Assembly: GCA_043720875.1 (NCBI GenBank)
Contig: JAYSRU010000274.1
Coordinates: forward strand, 1 to 21,954
DNA: 21,954 nucleotides
From: JAYSRU01 sp043720875
Lineage (GTDB): Bacteria > Bacteroidota > Bacteroidia > Flavobacteriales_D > Crocinitomicaceae
Direction: 5' to 3'
Both the position numbers and the translations under genes were made by a program. The notes beneath the pieces were generated by a model. The model was not told the DNA's origin, made no database searches, and saw only the letters and a program-made list of their open reading frames with translations. Shown here one piece after another: positions 1 to 9,763 of the stretch (its first letter is position 1; the number at the start of each line of letters is the position of its first letter).

Positions 1-513
1 TTTATCTAATCCAGCAATTACTTTTTGATCCACTGCATTGGCTTGCTTCACTTTTTCAACAGGCGTCAGCTTGGTGTTGTTTTCGATCGTAGCGATTTCG
101 CTTCCATTGTTTGGCGCAACAGCGTTCAATGTTGCTGCAACAGTTTGAGTTCCGCTTGTATTGTTTGGCGTTACGGCAATTTCATTTCCTGATTTAGTTC
201 GTGTATCTACTCGTTCTGTTAATTCTGTTTTAAGCGCCACAAGGTTAGCGTTGGTCGTTTCCAATTCTTGCTTTTTGGCAGCATCAGTAGTTTTTGCAAT
301 CGTTTTCGCATTGGCTGCAATCGATTTATCTAATCCAGCAATTACTTTTTGATCCACTGCATTGGCTTGCTTCACTTTTTCAACTGGCGTCAACTTTGTG
401 TTGTTTTCAATCGTAGCGATTTCGCTTTCGTTGTTTGGGGCAACAGCGTTCAATGTTTCTGCAACGGTTTGAGTTCCGTTGGTATTGTTTGGCGTTACGG
501 CAATTGCATTTCC
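1..513 (-). repeat. In-frame tandem repeat, 324-bp period (108 residues)
   Basis: Bases 1-189 and 325-513 align with no gaps. By hand count about 177 of 189 bases match, and the first 60 are identical. The encoded core (about 62 residues) starts with IAVTPNNT.GTQTVA and ends with DQKVIAGLDK. The 46-residue linker between cores (encoded at 187-324) is charged and helix-like. The sequence before the first core (514-648) is not clearly a linker copy, so the array seems to begin here and run out of the window to the left. The number of copies is unknown. Confidence 0.9.
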
Positions 514-2850
514 AAGGTTTCCAACATTCGCTTGCGTTGTCTTTTCCGATTGTTTAAATTCAACCAGTTTTTGTTCTACTTCCGCCAGCGTTTTACCACT
601 ACCAGGTTGAACAGTTTTACCTTGTTGCACGTCAGATTTGGTTTTCGCCCTCGTTTCAAGTTTAAACAAAGCAATTTCCTTCTTGTCAAGATCTTTGTTT
701 ATTACTATTATCTCTTCCTCAATTGCAGCTATCTCTTGTTCTTTAGACTTAATTTCACTTTCAATTCCCGCGATATCCTTTTTCTTAGCCGTAGCAAGTT
801 TTGCTTTGAGCGCGTTTAACTCTACCGTACTTTTCTTTTGATTCTCAAGGTAATTAGATCGTTTGTTCTTTAACGATGTGATCGCACCGGTTAAGGTATT
901 TGTTTGCACCGCCAACTGATCAGAACTCATTTCAGTCATTTTAATGTCGATAAACTTCTTATTATCGGATAATACATTACGCATTGCATTCTCATCATTA
1001 TCCGCCAATGCTTTCTTTAACAATGTTTCGATGGTGATGATGTTGGTCATATCTTCAGTCCCATTTTTTACATTAATTTTGGCTTCATCCAATAATTTGA
1101 TCAATCCGTCTGCTTGATTTTCTAACGCTTTCACTTCTAGCATTTTTGAAGCAATCTCATTATCAATTCTATTCAACTTACCAGCGTCTGTTTCATTTTT
1201 GCGTAAGTCGACCATAGTCTCAACCTCTTTCAGAATAACTTGAGCCTCAGTTATTTTTTGATCTATTTGGGTTGGTCCATTTGCTATTAATGCGTTAGCT
1301 ATTTTGTTGTTTTCAAAAATCAATAGCTTTAATTCTGTTGCTTTATCTACAATTTCATTAGGATTGGCATTCTTGATGCCAAAACCAGATATACCTTTGT
1401 TTGTATTTAAGTCTTCTTCGCTGAAATTCTGAATATTCGGCTGTAAATCCGCTCTTCCACGAATAACCTCAGCAATCGTACCTTGAGGATCTTCAACTTC
1501 TTCATTGAACAAATCAATTACTCGAATTACTTCCTTGCCTTCCAGCATTTCTTGAATCATTTTTTGTTTCAGTGGTCGAAATTCTTTCAAAAATGGTAAA
1601 GTGACAATTGCTTTGTGCTCCACATCGCTTCCTTCCACTTTTATTTTCAATTCATACTTCCCTCCCTTTGGAAAAGTGATCAAATAGTTTGACTTTTCAT
1701 TACTTCCAAATGTTCCAATTTTTTGACCGGATGCAAAATCTGAAACAACGATCGATACCTTCTTTTTTTCTGGATTAATCGTACTACTAAACTTTCCTTT
1801 TACAACAGTTAACTGATTAGGAAGTCTATCTACTCGAACGTTGTAAACAAAAACCTTACTATTCAAACTTTGTCTCTTTGAAGTAAAGTAAGCATTCTTA
1901 TCCAACGAATCCAAAATGTAAAAGAAGTCATCGTCTGGCGTTGAAATTGGGAAATCCAAGTTTTCGGGAACGGAGAAAGAATTCGATTCTTCATCGTACG
2001 TACTTCTAAAAATATCATACCCTCCCATTGAGCTGTGACCTTTTGAAGAAAAATACAAATATTTCCCCCCTGGGTGCATATATGGGTAGTCTTCATCAAA
2101 TTCTGTATTAACATTTCCAGGAATCAATTGAGGGGCGCTCCATTTTCCATCCGGTAAACGTTGACGCATGTAAATATCCTTTTGATCGTTTTCCCCATAA
2201 CTACCATAAAAGATCTTATTTGGTTTTGCAGGGAAATATACTAGGGGAACATTCTTGTTTTTTTTATCATTTTTGGATTGAAACTCGGCCGTTACGAGGA
2301 TATTACCCCCAATATCTTTCAAATTATACAACTCGAAGAATCGCGGTAATTCAATCTCGCTTCTTGTCACAACAACTAATTCTGTAAAAGATGAAAGTAA
2401 TCTCTTACCGTTCAAGGCCATTTGAATTTGGCGTTGCGCATCTAACTTTGAATTCCCTTTCGATTTTGCAACATAAATTTCATAGTATTTAAGCGCATCG
2501 TTGAATTGATAATTTAAATGGTATGCTTTACCTAGGTAAAAATTAACTTCTGGGTCAATTGTTTCATCTTTAACCGCAAAAATTAAATGCTTTAAAGCAT
2601 CTTGTTTTTTGTAAGAATTATACAATAAACAAGTTCCATATTTGTAGTTGTATGTTGCATCTGTTGGATGCAAAGAAAGCAACCTTAAATAGAGTGAAGT
2701 TGCTTCAACGTATTCGTCGTTGTTAAATAATTTATCAGCCTTTTTCTTAACATCTTCTTCTGTATCTTGGGAAAATGTAGCGAATGTTACAAAAAATAAA
2801 CAGAAGAAAAGTACTGCTTTTTTACTTAATAGAGTTATTGTTCTTTTCAT
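1..2850 (-). CDS. TPR/PD40 envelope protein with coiled coil and 108-residue repeats (3' partial)
   Basis: The reading frame is open from an ATG at 2850 to the left edge, giving 950 codons with no stop; the C-terminus lies outside the window. Residues 1-28 form a signal peptide ending near TFSQ. Residues about 35-130 are TPR-like helices. Residues about 165-330 carry PD40/WD40-like propeller motifs, for example DEDYPYMHPGGKYLYFSSKG (252-271) followed by a YDIFRS strand. About 345-420 looks like a carboxypeptidase-regulatory-like beta sandwich. About 480-730 is charged, lysine/glutamate-rich coiled coil. From about 780 onward a 108-residue repeat begins. TPR, PD40 and CRD in this order resemble PorE/OmpA-type periplasmic proteins of Bacteroidota, which usually end in a peptidoglycan-binding OmpA domain; that part cannot be checked here. 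The gene follows plsY after 17 bp and is probably last or near last in the operon. A role in anchoring an envelope machine is inference. Confidence 0.85.
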   Translation of the reverse strand, partial: MKRTITLLSKKAVLFFCLFFVTFATFSQDTEEDVKKKADKLFNNDEYVEATSLYLRLLSLHPTDATYNYKYGTCLLYNSYKKQDALKHLIFAVKDETIDPEVNFYLGKAYHLNYQFNDALKYYEIYVAKSKGNSKLDAQRQIQMALNGKRLLSSFTELVVVTRSEIELPRFFELYNLKDIGGNILVTAEFQSKNDKKNKNVPLVYFPAKPNKIFYGSYGENDQKDIYMRQRLPDGKWSAPQLIPGNVNTEFDEDYPYMHPGGKYLYFSSKGHSSMGGYDIFRSTYDEESNSFSVPENLDFPISTPDDDFFYILDSLDKNAYFTSKRQSLNSKVFVYNVRVDRLPNQLTVVKGKFSSTINPEKKKVSIVVSDFASGQKIGTFGSNEKSNYLITFPKGGKYELKIKVEGSDVEHKAIVTLPFLKEFRPLKQKMIQEMLEGKEVIRVIDLFNEEVEDPQGTIAEVIRGRADLQPNIQNFSEEDLNTNKGISGFGIKNANPNEIVDKATELKLLIFENNKIANALIANGPTQIDQKITEAQVILKEVETMVDLRKNETDAGKLNRIDNEIASKMLEVKALENQADGLIKLLDEAKINVKNGTEDMTNIITIETLLKKALADNDENAMRNVLSDNKKFIDIKMTEMSSDQLAVQTNTLTGAITSLKNKRSNYLENQKKSTVELNALKAKLATAKKKDIAGIESEIKSKEQEIAAIEEEIIVINKDLDKKEIALFKLETRAKTKSDVQQGKTVQPGSGKTLAEVEQKLVEFKQSEKTTQANVGNLGNAIAVTPNNTNGTQTVAETLNAVAPNNESEIATIENNTKLTPVEKVKQANAVDQKVIAGLDKSIAANAKTIAKTTDAAKKQELETTNANLVALKTELTERVDTRTKSGNEIAVTPNNTSGTQTVAATLNAVAPNNGSEIATIENNTKLTPVEKVKQANAVDQKVIAGLDK

Positions 2851-2867
2851 ACAGGAACAAGGTACGA

Positions 2868-3497
2868 TTATTTCTTGAAAAGGTTCATTTTACTTTCTTC
2901 TCCTTTTATTAATCTTTTAATATTTTTCTCATGTAAACCAATGACTGTGGCTGATAAAACTATACTAAAAACGGTTAACCAATAATGCTGATTATGAAAA
3001 ACAAAATGGACAGTTAATGGAAATGACAAACTCGCTAAAATTGCACCAAGTGAAACATAATGAAATAACATGAAAAGCACCAAAAAGACGATGATACAAA
3101 TTAGGGCAGCTGGTGGATGTATTCCGATGACAACACCTAAAGATGTTGCAACACCTTTACCTCCATTGAAGCCTGCAAAAATTGGATATACATGTCCAAT
3201 AACTGCCAAAACACCCGCAACTAGCATAATATTGACAACTGTATCGTTGCTTAGCTTATTTCCTATAAAATAAGGAAGACTTGCTGCAATACCCCCTTTA
3301 CAAATGTCTATAAATAGCACTAAGATTCCAGGTTTCTTGCCTAGTACTCGAAACACATTGGTTGCCCCTGCGTTTCGACTTCCATGTTCCCTAACATCGA
3401 TGCCATATTTAATTTTACCCAACCATACTGCAGTCGGAATTGAACCCAACAAATAGGCAAAACTACATGATATTATGATTATTAAGGTTAAACTCAT
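2868..3497 (-). CDS. plsY: Acyl-phosphate:glycerol-3-phosphate acyltransferase PlsY
   Basis: This inner-membrane enzyme moves an acyl group from acyl-phosphate to the sn-1 position of glycerol-3-phosphate, the first step of phospholipid synthesis in the PlsX/PlsY pathway. The 209 residues are of normal family length and strongly hydrophobic. The family motifs are present: GSIPTA (18-23), HGSRNAGATNVFRVLGKKPG (38-57), GHVYPIFAGFNGGKGVAT (101-118) and a C-terminal HEKNIKRLIKGEE (189-201). Its ATG (3497-3495) lies directly against the TAA (3500-3498) of the upstream 1543-residue gene with no intervening base, which suggests translational coupling. The TPR/PD40 gene follows after 17 bp. No plsX is present in the window. 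Confidence 0.97.
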   Translation of the reverse strand: MSLTLIIIISCSFAYLLGSIPTAVWLGKIKYGIDVREHGSRNAGATNVFRVLGKKPGILVLFIDICKGGIAASLPYFIGNKLSNDTVVNIMLVAGVLAVIGHVYPIFAGFNGGKGVATSLGVVIGIHPPAALICIIVFLVLFMLFHYVSLGAILASLSFPLTVHFVFHNQHYWLTVFSIVLSATVIGLHEKNIKRLIKGEESKMNLFKK

Positions 3498-6400
3498 TTA
3501 TTCTGTTCCGCCAAAATAACGCATAAATTTTGAAAAGAAGACACGTTGGTTGGAAAATTCGTATTTAAAGTTTTTAGATTTACGCTTATCTTCTTTAATA
3601 CCAGTGAGTGCCGCAGCCAAGGCTTCGTCGCTTGAAATTATTTTCAACTCACCATCCTTTTTAGCCATGGTATAATCAAAGTAATAATCGTAGCCACCAG
3701 GAACTGAGAAATAAATACCTAAAGCATCTGATCCAGCTAACGAGCAGGTTTGTTGCATAAATACTTTAACGGGTAAAACTTTACCAAATGCTTTTCCATA
3801 CATATTAACTAAAGTCGCTTCATTACCTGTGGATATTAACCCTCGGTTTTGTATCTGAGGATTTTCATATGATTCTAATTGAACTCCCGTTAAAATGAAA
3901 CCGTTTTCAATTTCGCTTGGTAATCGTTTTAACTCTTGATTTAAGACGTAATCAGACTTTACCTTATCCGCCGTTTTTACATCTACCCATGTGGCAATGG
4001 CTTTTTCTAATGTGTTACCATTGAAATCCATCGGCTTTAGCCCTTCTAATACAAGCGCTCTATCCATTGCTTTCTCCAAACTACCTTTGTCTAAATCCGC
4101 TTTCACATATAATGTTACATTCATTGCCGTTTTCCCCGAGGTTTGATCATAATTGACAACTCCGACCGCGTCTACTTTCAAATCGCCATAATCCATTCCT
4201 AAGTTAATAATTCCTTCACCATTCATTGAACAGCTTTCGGTATGCAATGCCAAGAAATTTCCTGGCACAGATCTATTTGCTAATTTCTCTAACGAACCGA
4301 TTTGAAATTCTTTCGCATCGTAATTATATTGCAAGAATCCTGAACCAGTTAATACCACCGGATCTAAAACATTTGCTGGTGAAGATAAAAATGTTGGATA
4401 CATTCGTATAGAGTCATTCACAGGAGAGTCTCTCCATAAGATTCCAGCTGTAATGGTTTTTCCATCCAAGGTTTTCATTGATTCACTTACAGGAATTTGA
4501 ATGTTTTTAGGATCGATATTCGCTGAGAATGCCATCCAATTTTTAGCAAATTTATCGCATTCATGAATCAATCTCGTTGCACCATTAAAAGTCAATGTTG
4601 GCGAGGCTGCCTTGATTGAAACATCACCGTTGTATTCAAAATGAGAACTTAATTTGAATTTAGATTGTTCTTTAATATTTCCTCGCGCTACGGTTTGGTA
4701 GGTTGTATCTAAATAAATCTTGTCCATATGAAAGTAACTAAGCGTACTATCGCGATCATAATATGGATAATCCCCTTCAGCCTCATATACTCTACGTGCA
4801 AATATTTTAGCGTTCACGTTCGTCATTTTATGATATTTCGTGATATAATTTGCCACCATTGTTGCATTCACCAACGGATCCATTCTTGCCTTTTTACGAA
4901 TTGTCACTTTAGATGAATCTGGAAAGAATCGCGCATCTGCTATATCAATATAAGGTACCTTGGAACAGTATATAGTTTTTTGCTTTAAACTAAAGAGTGC
5001 TTTTGGCGCCATAAACTGCAATGAATCTTGTTTTGGATGCGTAGAAAAGAAATTGGCTCCTAATAAATCTAAATCTGTTTCCATGTTGATATCCTTGTCC
5101 TTAGACTTATACATTTCAACTGATTCTTCGTCCATGTACCAGGTAAAGAAATCCATTTTACAGATGTACTGATTGGTTACAAAGTTTACGACTGAATTAC
5201 CATTATTAGATTTAAATATCCCTTTTCGATCTTTAAAAGAAACGTGACTATTTACATTGTCTGTTTTAAATGCAATCGGATCTTCACCCTCTTCACTGTA
5301 TACATTTTTCAAGCTAAAGTTTGAGGTATCTGCTCTTAAATCTAAATAATCGAACTTAAAATTTTGTGAACCCAAAACTGCTTTGTCAAAATCAACAAAA
5401 CCACTTGCTCTTGCCCCTTTTGGTTCGATATAAGCCAACCCTGTAAGCTTTACTTTTTCATTAAAGCACATGATTGGATCTTTCAAGGACTTTGCCTTCA
5501 ATACATTTCTTTTTGGGATATAGGTTATGTATGCCGCATCGGTTGACATACTTGGGAATTCTACCCCATGCGTTACGGCCTTGTTTGTAAAGACAGCTAA
5601 ACCTACTGTAGAATCTGGCAAGAAGGTGAACAGCGTTTTAGAAACCGCCGTAGCTGATAAGTAATCAATTTTACCTGCACCTTGCAACCCATTCGCTGAT
5701 AAAACTATTTTATTATTGAATTTTGCTGTTGTGCCGTAGAATTCGTATCCAGCATCAGGAGCTTTCGATGAAAATCCAAAGGAGTAATCTCCCATAATTT
5801 TTAGATCTTGTCTAAATTTTGGAAAAATACCAGCTGAAGTTAATTCACCTTTCAAGCGCATAGAACTATCGCTGAAGTTATCCAAACTATCTATCTCAAA
5901 AATATCCGCAGTAAAATAGAAACGAGTTGAATCATAAGCTCCTCTATAAATGCTACGGTCGTTATAATATACTTTTGATGGTTTAGTAGAAATGAGTTTG
6001 GGGAATTTTGTAAACGCAACATCTTTTGTATTTATACCAGCTCTATTTTTTGGATCATCAATCAAAATATAACCAACAACCTCTTTCAATTCAGATTTCA
6101 TTGCGATAGATTTATAACCGTCAGCTGATCTTTTCGGAGCCACTCTAAATCTTACGTTTTCAGTCTTATTCAAATAAATCTTATTCTCGTTGTAGTTGAA
6201 ACTCGCATCACCGGTATTGACTTCCATCTTTCCAGAATTAACCCAACCCTTAAATTCAAAGTTTCTATTTTCTTTCACCGTAACTTTTCCATTTGCAGGG
6301 CGAACAAATGTTGCTTTTGCTGTTGAAATATCAATTTCATCAACCCCATCAATGCTAAACTCAAGCGTTGAAAGGCTTAAAGAACCATAATTCTTAAGTA

Positions 6401-8129
6401 ATCTACGAGTTTCATTATTCTTGATACTTTGCTCGTTTATCAATTGATATTCGGGATTTGCTTTTATTTCTTCCTCCGTATAACTATTAATTTTTTTAGG
6501 GCGCATGTCAGAGATAAAAATCAAATTATCATAATCCTTTTTTGCTCCACGCGCTTTCACAAAATTATCTAATTTGTCATTTATAATAATGATTTTAGTT
6601 TCAGTATTATACGAAATGAACCCTAAATTTGCCAACTCTAAAAACATTGGCTTTGTTTGATCTATTGTTTTATTTAGCGCTGTAGATGCTTCTCCTTCAG
6701 TTAATACATATTTATCGTACTTATAAGTATACGCATTAAGCGCTGCCAATGGATGCGTTTTTTCTAAGCCTTGCAATCTTTCATAAAGCCGTGCATCAAA
6801 GAAATTTCTAGATTCGAATTTGGCGATTCTTTGCTCTTGACTCGTTCCAAAATCATAGGTAAACAGTAATTGTTTGGAACCATTTTCCCAAGTAATTTTA
6901 GGCACATACATTTCCAATTGATGGTATGAATCTATGAATGGTGCTTGAGACATTCCGGCGGTTCCTCGTGACAATTCCAATAATTTCTTTTCAGTTGAAT
7001 ACTGGAAATTTAATCCTTGATGATAAATAGAATCTTTAGAGCCGATGTACACTGCGGTTGCACAATTCACGGCGCTAACCTTTGTTGGTGCCACTGTTAT
7101 CATTTGACTTTTAGCCAAACAAAAAGGCTTTCCGTCTCTGTAAATTTTTACGCTAGCAGGAATTTCTTGCGTACCCAAGCCAATAAAACTAGCCCCTTCC
7201 AATGCAAATCCACCTTTATAATCCACTTCAGGAATAATGCTCTTAATTTCCAGAATTTTGTCATTTGAAGCAAAACGAGGATAATCCTTATCTGATTCTC
7301 TAGTGATATTAAAAGCCCGATCACTTAAAATACCCAATAATTTTTTCGAAAAATAAGGCGTTGTCAACAACACTGAATCTGAAGAAAACTGATTCGATTT
7401 TAATGACATTTTCACATTTTTTAATTCGGCAAATGTTGTTTTCTTGTCAATTCCGACTTTTTCCCAGGTAACGGTTCCACCCCTTCCTTCCCATTTTTTC
7501 AATGCTGGATCAAACAATCCTGAAGCATTATAAATTACTGTGGAATCGATGAAAGGAATTTTTCTAACTTCCTCTTTGTTTTTATTATTTACATGACAAA
7601 CCAATCTACCGCCAGAAAAACGAATTCCAGTTTTTTCACCGTCTTCAAATGCGTAAGTTCCACCAATGTATTTCCAATCGAATGCAGAATTACTTGCTAT
7701 GATTTGTTTTGAAAAAAACGTTGAACTGAAATCAATGAAATCACTGAATCTTTTGTTGTTTTTATTTATGATTAACTTATCAATGGCAGCATGCCAAACG
7801 TTATAACTTTCTTTACTTTGCTTTTGGAAAACGATTGAAGCAACAGAATATACGTACTGATAAATCTCTGGATAGGGCTTTATCTTTTTGGCTTCGAGTG
7901 CATTACACGTCATTACCATTTTAGCAAAATACTCGTCAGGAAATCCACCGGCAGGCAACAAAAGAGGTGCTAATTCATCCTTTAAAAAATCATTGTCGTC
8001 TCCAGTCGCATTTGCGGATATTGCCGATTTCAACTCTTTCACAAATTTTTCTCTATTTGGAGTATAGGTTTGAGCCGCAACTTGCGTAACAAAACAAAAT
8101 ACTATTAGTAGGTTTAGTAAGTTTTTCAT
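3498..8129 (-). CDS. Very large exported protein of unknown function (1543 residues)
   Basis: I cannot name a family for this protein. Residues 1-20 form a clean signal peptide ending in VAAQ. Residues about 22-145 look alpha-helical. The remainder is overwhelmingly predicted beta: short alternating strands with many aromatic, Asn, Asp and Lys residues and recurring glycine turns, for example GRGGTVTW (215-222). The C-terminus ends without a T9SS sorting domain, lipobox or OmpA domain. There are few cysteines and no obvious catalytic motif. The pattern recalls elongated beta-solenoid or AsmA/OstA-like envelope proteins, but this is inference from composition only. The gene sits 33 bp after prmA and directly abuts plsY, inside a run of housekeeping genes. 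The start is the ATG just before the signal peptide. A periplasmic or outer-membrane location is likely. Confidence 0.9.
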   Translation of the reverse strand: MKNLLNLLIVFCFVTQVAAQTYTPNREKFVKELKSAISANATGDDNDFLKDELAPLLLPAGGFPDEYFAKMVMTCNALEAKKIKPYPEIYQYVYSVASIVFQKQSKESYNVWHAAIDKLIINKNNKRFSDFIDFSSTFFSKQIIASNSAFDWKYIGGTYAFEDGEKTGIRFSGGRLVCHVNNKNKEEVRKIPFIDSTVIYNASGLFDPALKKWEGRGGTVTWEKVGIDKKTTFAELKNVKMSLKSNQFSSDSVLLTTPYFSKKLLGILSDRAFNITRESDKDYPRFASNDKILEIKSIIPEVDYKGGFALEGASFIGLGTQEIPASVKIYRDGKPFCLAKSQMITVAPTKVSAVNCATAVYIGSKDSIYHQGLNFQYSTEKKLLELSRGTAGMSQAPFIDSYHQLEMYVPKITWENGSKQLLFTYDFGTSQEQRIAKFESRNFFDARLYERLQGLEKTHPLAALNAYTYKYDKYVLTEGEASTALNKTIDQTKPMFLELANLGFISYNTETKIIIINDKLDNFVKARGAKKDYDNLIFISDMRPKKINSYTEEEIKANPEYQLINEQSIKNNETRRLLKNYGSLSLSTLEFSIDGVDEIDISTAKATFVRPANGKVTVKENRNFEFKGWVNSGKMEVNTGDASFNYNENKIYLNKTENVRFRVAPKRSADGYKSIAMKSELKEVVGYILIDDPKNRAGINTKDVAFTKFPKLISTKPSKVYYNDRSIYRGAYDSTRFYFTADIFEIDSLDNFSDSSMRLKGELTSAGIFPKFRQDLKIMGDYSFGFSSKAPDAGYEFYGTTAKFNNKIVLSANGLQGAGKIDYLSATAVSKTLFTFLPDSTVGLAVFTNKAVTHGVEFPSMSTDAAYITYIPKRNVLKAKSLKDPIMCFNEKVKLTGLAYIEPKGARASGFVDFDKAVLGSQNFKFDYLDLRADTSNFSLKNVYSEEGEDPIAFKTDNVNSHVSFKDRKGIFKSNNGNSVVNFVTNQYICKMDFFTWYMDEESVEMYKSKDKDINMETDLDLLGANFFSTHPKQDSLQFMAPKALFSLKQKTIYCSKVPYIDIADARFFPDSSKVTIRKKARMDPLVNATMVANYITKYHKMTNVNAKIFARRVYEAEGDYPYYDRDSTLSYFHMDKIYLDTTYQTVARGNIKEQSKFKLSSHFEYNGDVSIKAASPTLTFNGATRLIHECDKFAKNWMAFSANIDPKNIQIPVSESMKTLDGKTITAGILWRDSPVNDSIRMYPTFLSSPANVLDPVVLTGSGFLQYNYDAKEFQIGSLEKLANRSVPGNFLALHTESCSMNGEGIINLGMDYGDLKVDAVGVVNYDQTSGKTAMNVTLYVKADLDKGSLEKAMDRALVLEGLKPMDFNGNTLEKAIATWVDVKTADKVKSDYVLNQELKRLPSEIENGFILTGVQLESYENPQIQNRGLISTGNEATLVNMYGKAFGKVLPVKVFMQQTCSLAGSDALGIYFSVPGGYDYYFDYTMAKKDGELKIISSDEALAAALTGIKEDKRKSKNFKYEFSNQRVFFSKFMRYFGGTE

Positions 8130-8162
8130 GAATTGAGATTAATATGAATAGAATAAGTGTAC

Positions 8163-8993
8163 TTAGTTTTTTATCAAATGTATGACTGCCCAACCTTCTC
8201 GTTCGAAAGTATTAGAAACAGTTAGAGCGTAATCCGCACAAAAGGTTACAAGTTCTTCAACATCAGTAGTAAAAAATCCACTTAAGAGAATCGAACTGCC
8301 TTTTTCCAAAGAATTTGAATACTGCTCCATGTGCGATTTTAAAATATTTTTGTTGATGTTGGCAAGAATTAAACCAAATGTTTTTCCCTTGATTAAATCT
8401 ACATCACCGCACAATGATGTTATGGCCTTGCACCCATTTCGCTTTGCGTTTTCAGTCGTATTCTCTGCACTCCAAGGTTCAATATCAATCGCTAAAACAT
8501 TTTTCGCGCCTAGTTTTTCAGCAAGAATAGCAAGAACTCCAGTTCCCGCCCCCATGTCTAAAACATATTCTGGCATTTTTAAATCAAACATTGCCTTTGA
8601 AACCAACCATGTAGTTTGATGATGCCCTGTACCAAATGAGGTTTGCGGTTGAATTTCAATCACTAGCCCTTTGGCCAAAGCTTTATCATGGAATGGCGCC
8701 AAAATCGATAGTTTATCTTCAACATAAACTGGATCAAAATCAGCTTCCCATAGCTCATTCCAATTTTGATGTGGTATTTTAATTAATTCAAATGTATGTT
8801 CAGCCTCTGGAGTTCTGAATTTATCCAGATTTTCCATAAATGTTGGATCTATCTGAATACTTGGTCCGTAAGCAATTATACCTGCTTCATTATCTACAAA
8901 GCTATCGAAACCTTCTTCCGCCAATTGTGCCACAAGAATTTCTGCCCAAGGTGTTCGGGGTTTAATTGTTACTATTAATTCAATGTAATCCAC
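8163..8993 (-). CDS. prmA: Ribosomal protein L11 methyltransferase PrmA
   Basis: This SAM-dependent enzyme methylates amino groups of ribosomal protein L11 in the cytoplasm. The 276-residue protein has a short N-terminal substrate-recognition region and a class I methyltransferase domain. The PrmA signature SFGTGHHQTT is at 119-128, motif I LDMGAGTGVLAI at 145-156 with acidic D170 at the end of the next strand, and the ANINKN loop (the family's catalytic-pocket motif) at 211-216. The start ATG (8993-8991) lies inside the last codons of tpiA, a 14-bp overlap that supports co-translation. Length is slightly below the E. coli protein (about 293), which is common in Bacteroidota. Confidence 0.95.
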   Translation of the reverse strand: MDYIELIVTIKPRTPWAEILVAQLAEEGFDSFVDNEAGIIAYGPSIQIDPTFMENLDKFRTPEAEHTFELIKIPHQNWNELWEADFDPVYVEDKLSILAPFHDKALAKGLVIEIQPQTSFGTGHHQTTWLVSKAMFDLKMPEYVLDMGAGTGVLAILAEKLGAKNVLAIDIEPWSAENTTENAKRNGCKAITSLCGDVDLIKGKTFGLILANINKNILKSHMEQYSNSLEKGSSILLSGFFTTDVEELVTFCADYALTVSNTFEREGWAVIHLIKN

Positions 8994-9747
8994 TTCTTAA
9001 ATTTTCTGAGATTGTTAAAAATTGATCAAAATTAAGCGCAGCGCCGCCAATTAATCCACCATCAATATTCGGTTTTTCGAACAGTTCTTTTGCATTTGAG
9101 GCATTGCAACTTCCCCCATAAATGATACTCACGTTCTTCGATACTTCACTCGAAAAATGTTTTTCGAGCCAATTTCGTATCGTAAAGTGCATTTCTTCCG
9201 CTTGGTCAGCGCTTGCTGTTTTCCCTGTTCCTATCGCCCAAATTGGCTCATATGCAATCACAACATTTGCTAATTGAGCCGACTCTAAGTGACTTAATGC
9301 CGCTTCTAACTGCATCAATACATATTTTTCTTGTTCCTTAGCTTCGCGCACCATCACGGGTTCACCACAGCAAAAAATCACTTTTAAATTGTGTTTTAGG
9401 GCCGAGTTTACTTTTTCCTTCAAAAATGCATCCGATTCTTGGAAATACATTCTTCTTTCTGAATGTCCAATTAATACATATCCGACACCCAAATCTTGAA
9501 TTTGACTTACCGATATTTCCCCAGTAAATGCTCCACTTTCACGTGGATAAAAATTTTGAGCCCCAACTTGAATACAGGAATCGGATGCACGATGCACAAA
9601 ATCATCCAAGTAAATTGACGGTGGAAATATTATCATTTCTACAGATTTCTCAAGTGAACATTGATCAGATAATTGATCAAACAATTCAATTGCCTCTTCT
9701 TTCAACAAATTCATTTTCCAGTTTCCTGCAATAATTTTTTTCCTCAT
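8980..9747 (-). CDS. tpiA: Triosephosphate isomerase
   Basis: This glycolytic enzyme interconverts dihydroxyacetone phosphate and glyceraldehyde 3-phosphate. The 255-residue TIM barrel is full length. All active-site elements are visible: AGNWKMN with N9 and K11, GHSERR with catalytic H95, YEPIWAIGTGKTA with catalytic base E167 and the flexible phosphate-gripping loop, YGGS near residue 210 and the final GLIGGAAL phosphate-binding turn. The gene lies 16 bp after the BT_3928-like gene and overlaps prmA by 14 bp. The BT_3928-like/tpiA pairing is a recurrent Bacteroidota neighbourhood. Confidence 0.98.
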   Translation of the reverse strand: MRKKIIAGNWKMNLLKEEAIELFDQLSDQCSLEKSVEMIIFPPSIYLDDFVHRASDSCIQVGAQNFYPRESGAFTGEISVSQIQDLGVGYVLIGHSERRMYFQESDAFLKEKVNSALKHNLKVIFCCGEPVMVREAKEQEKYVLMQLEAALSHLESAQLANVVIAYEPIWAIGTGKTASADQAEEMHFTIRNWLEKHFSSEVSKNVSIIYGGSCNASNAKELFEKPNIDGGLIGGAALNFDQFLTISENLRSGLH

Positions 9748-9763
9748 GTTTTTTAGCTAAAAT

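Noticed and set aside
349..819. 156-residue plus-strand ORF
   Set aside because: Lies wholly antisense to the left-edge envelope gene, has Phe/Cys/Arg-rich low-complexity composition and no domain; the minus-strand frame gives a coherent 950-codon protein.
1863..2114. 83-residue minus-strand ORF
   Set aside because: Same strand but a different frame from the PD40 part of the left-edge gene; shadow of the real frame.
8668..8688. Palindrome CCTTTGGCCAAAGC-like as an internal terminator
   Set aside because: Sits inside the prmA coding sequence without a T tract.
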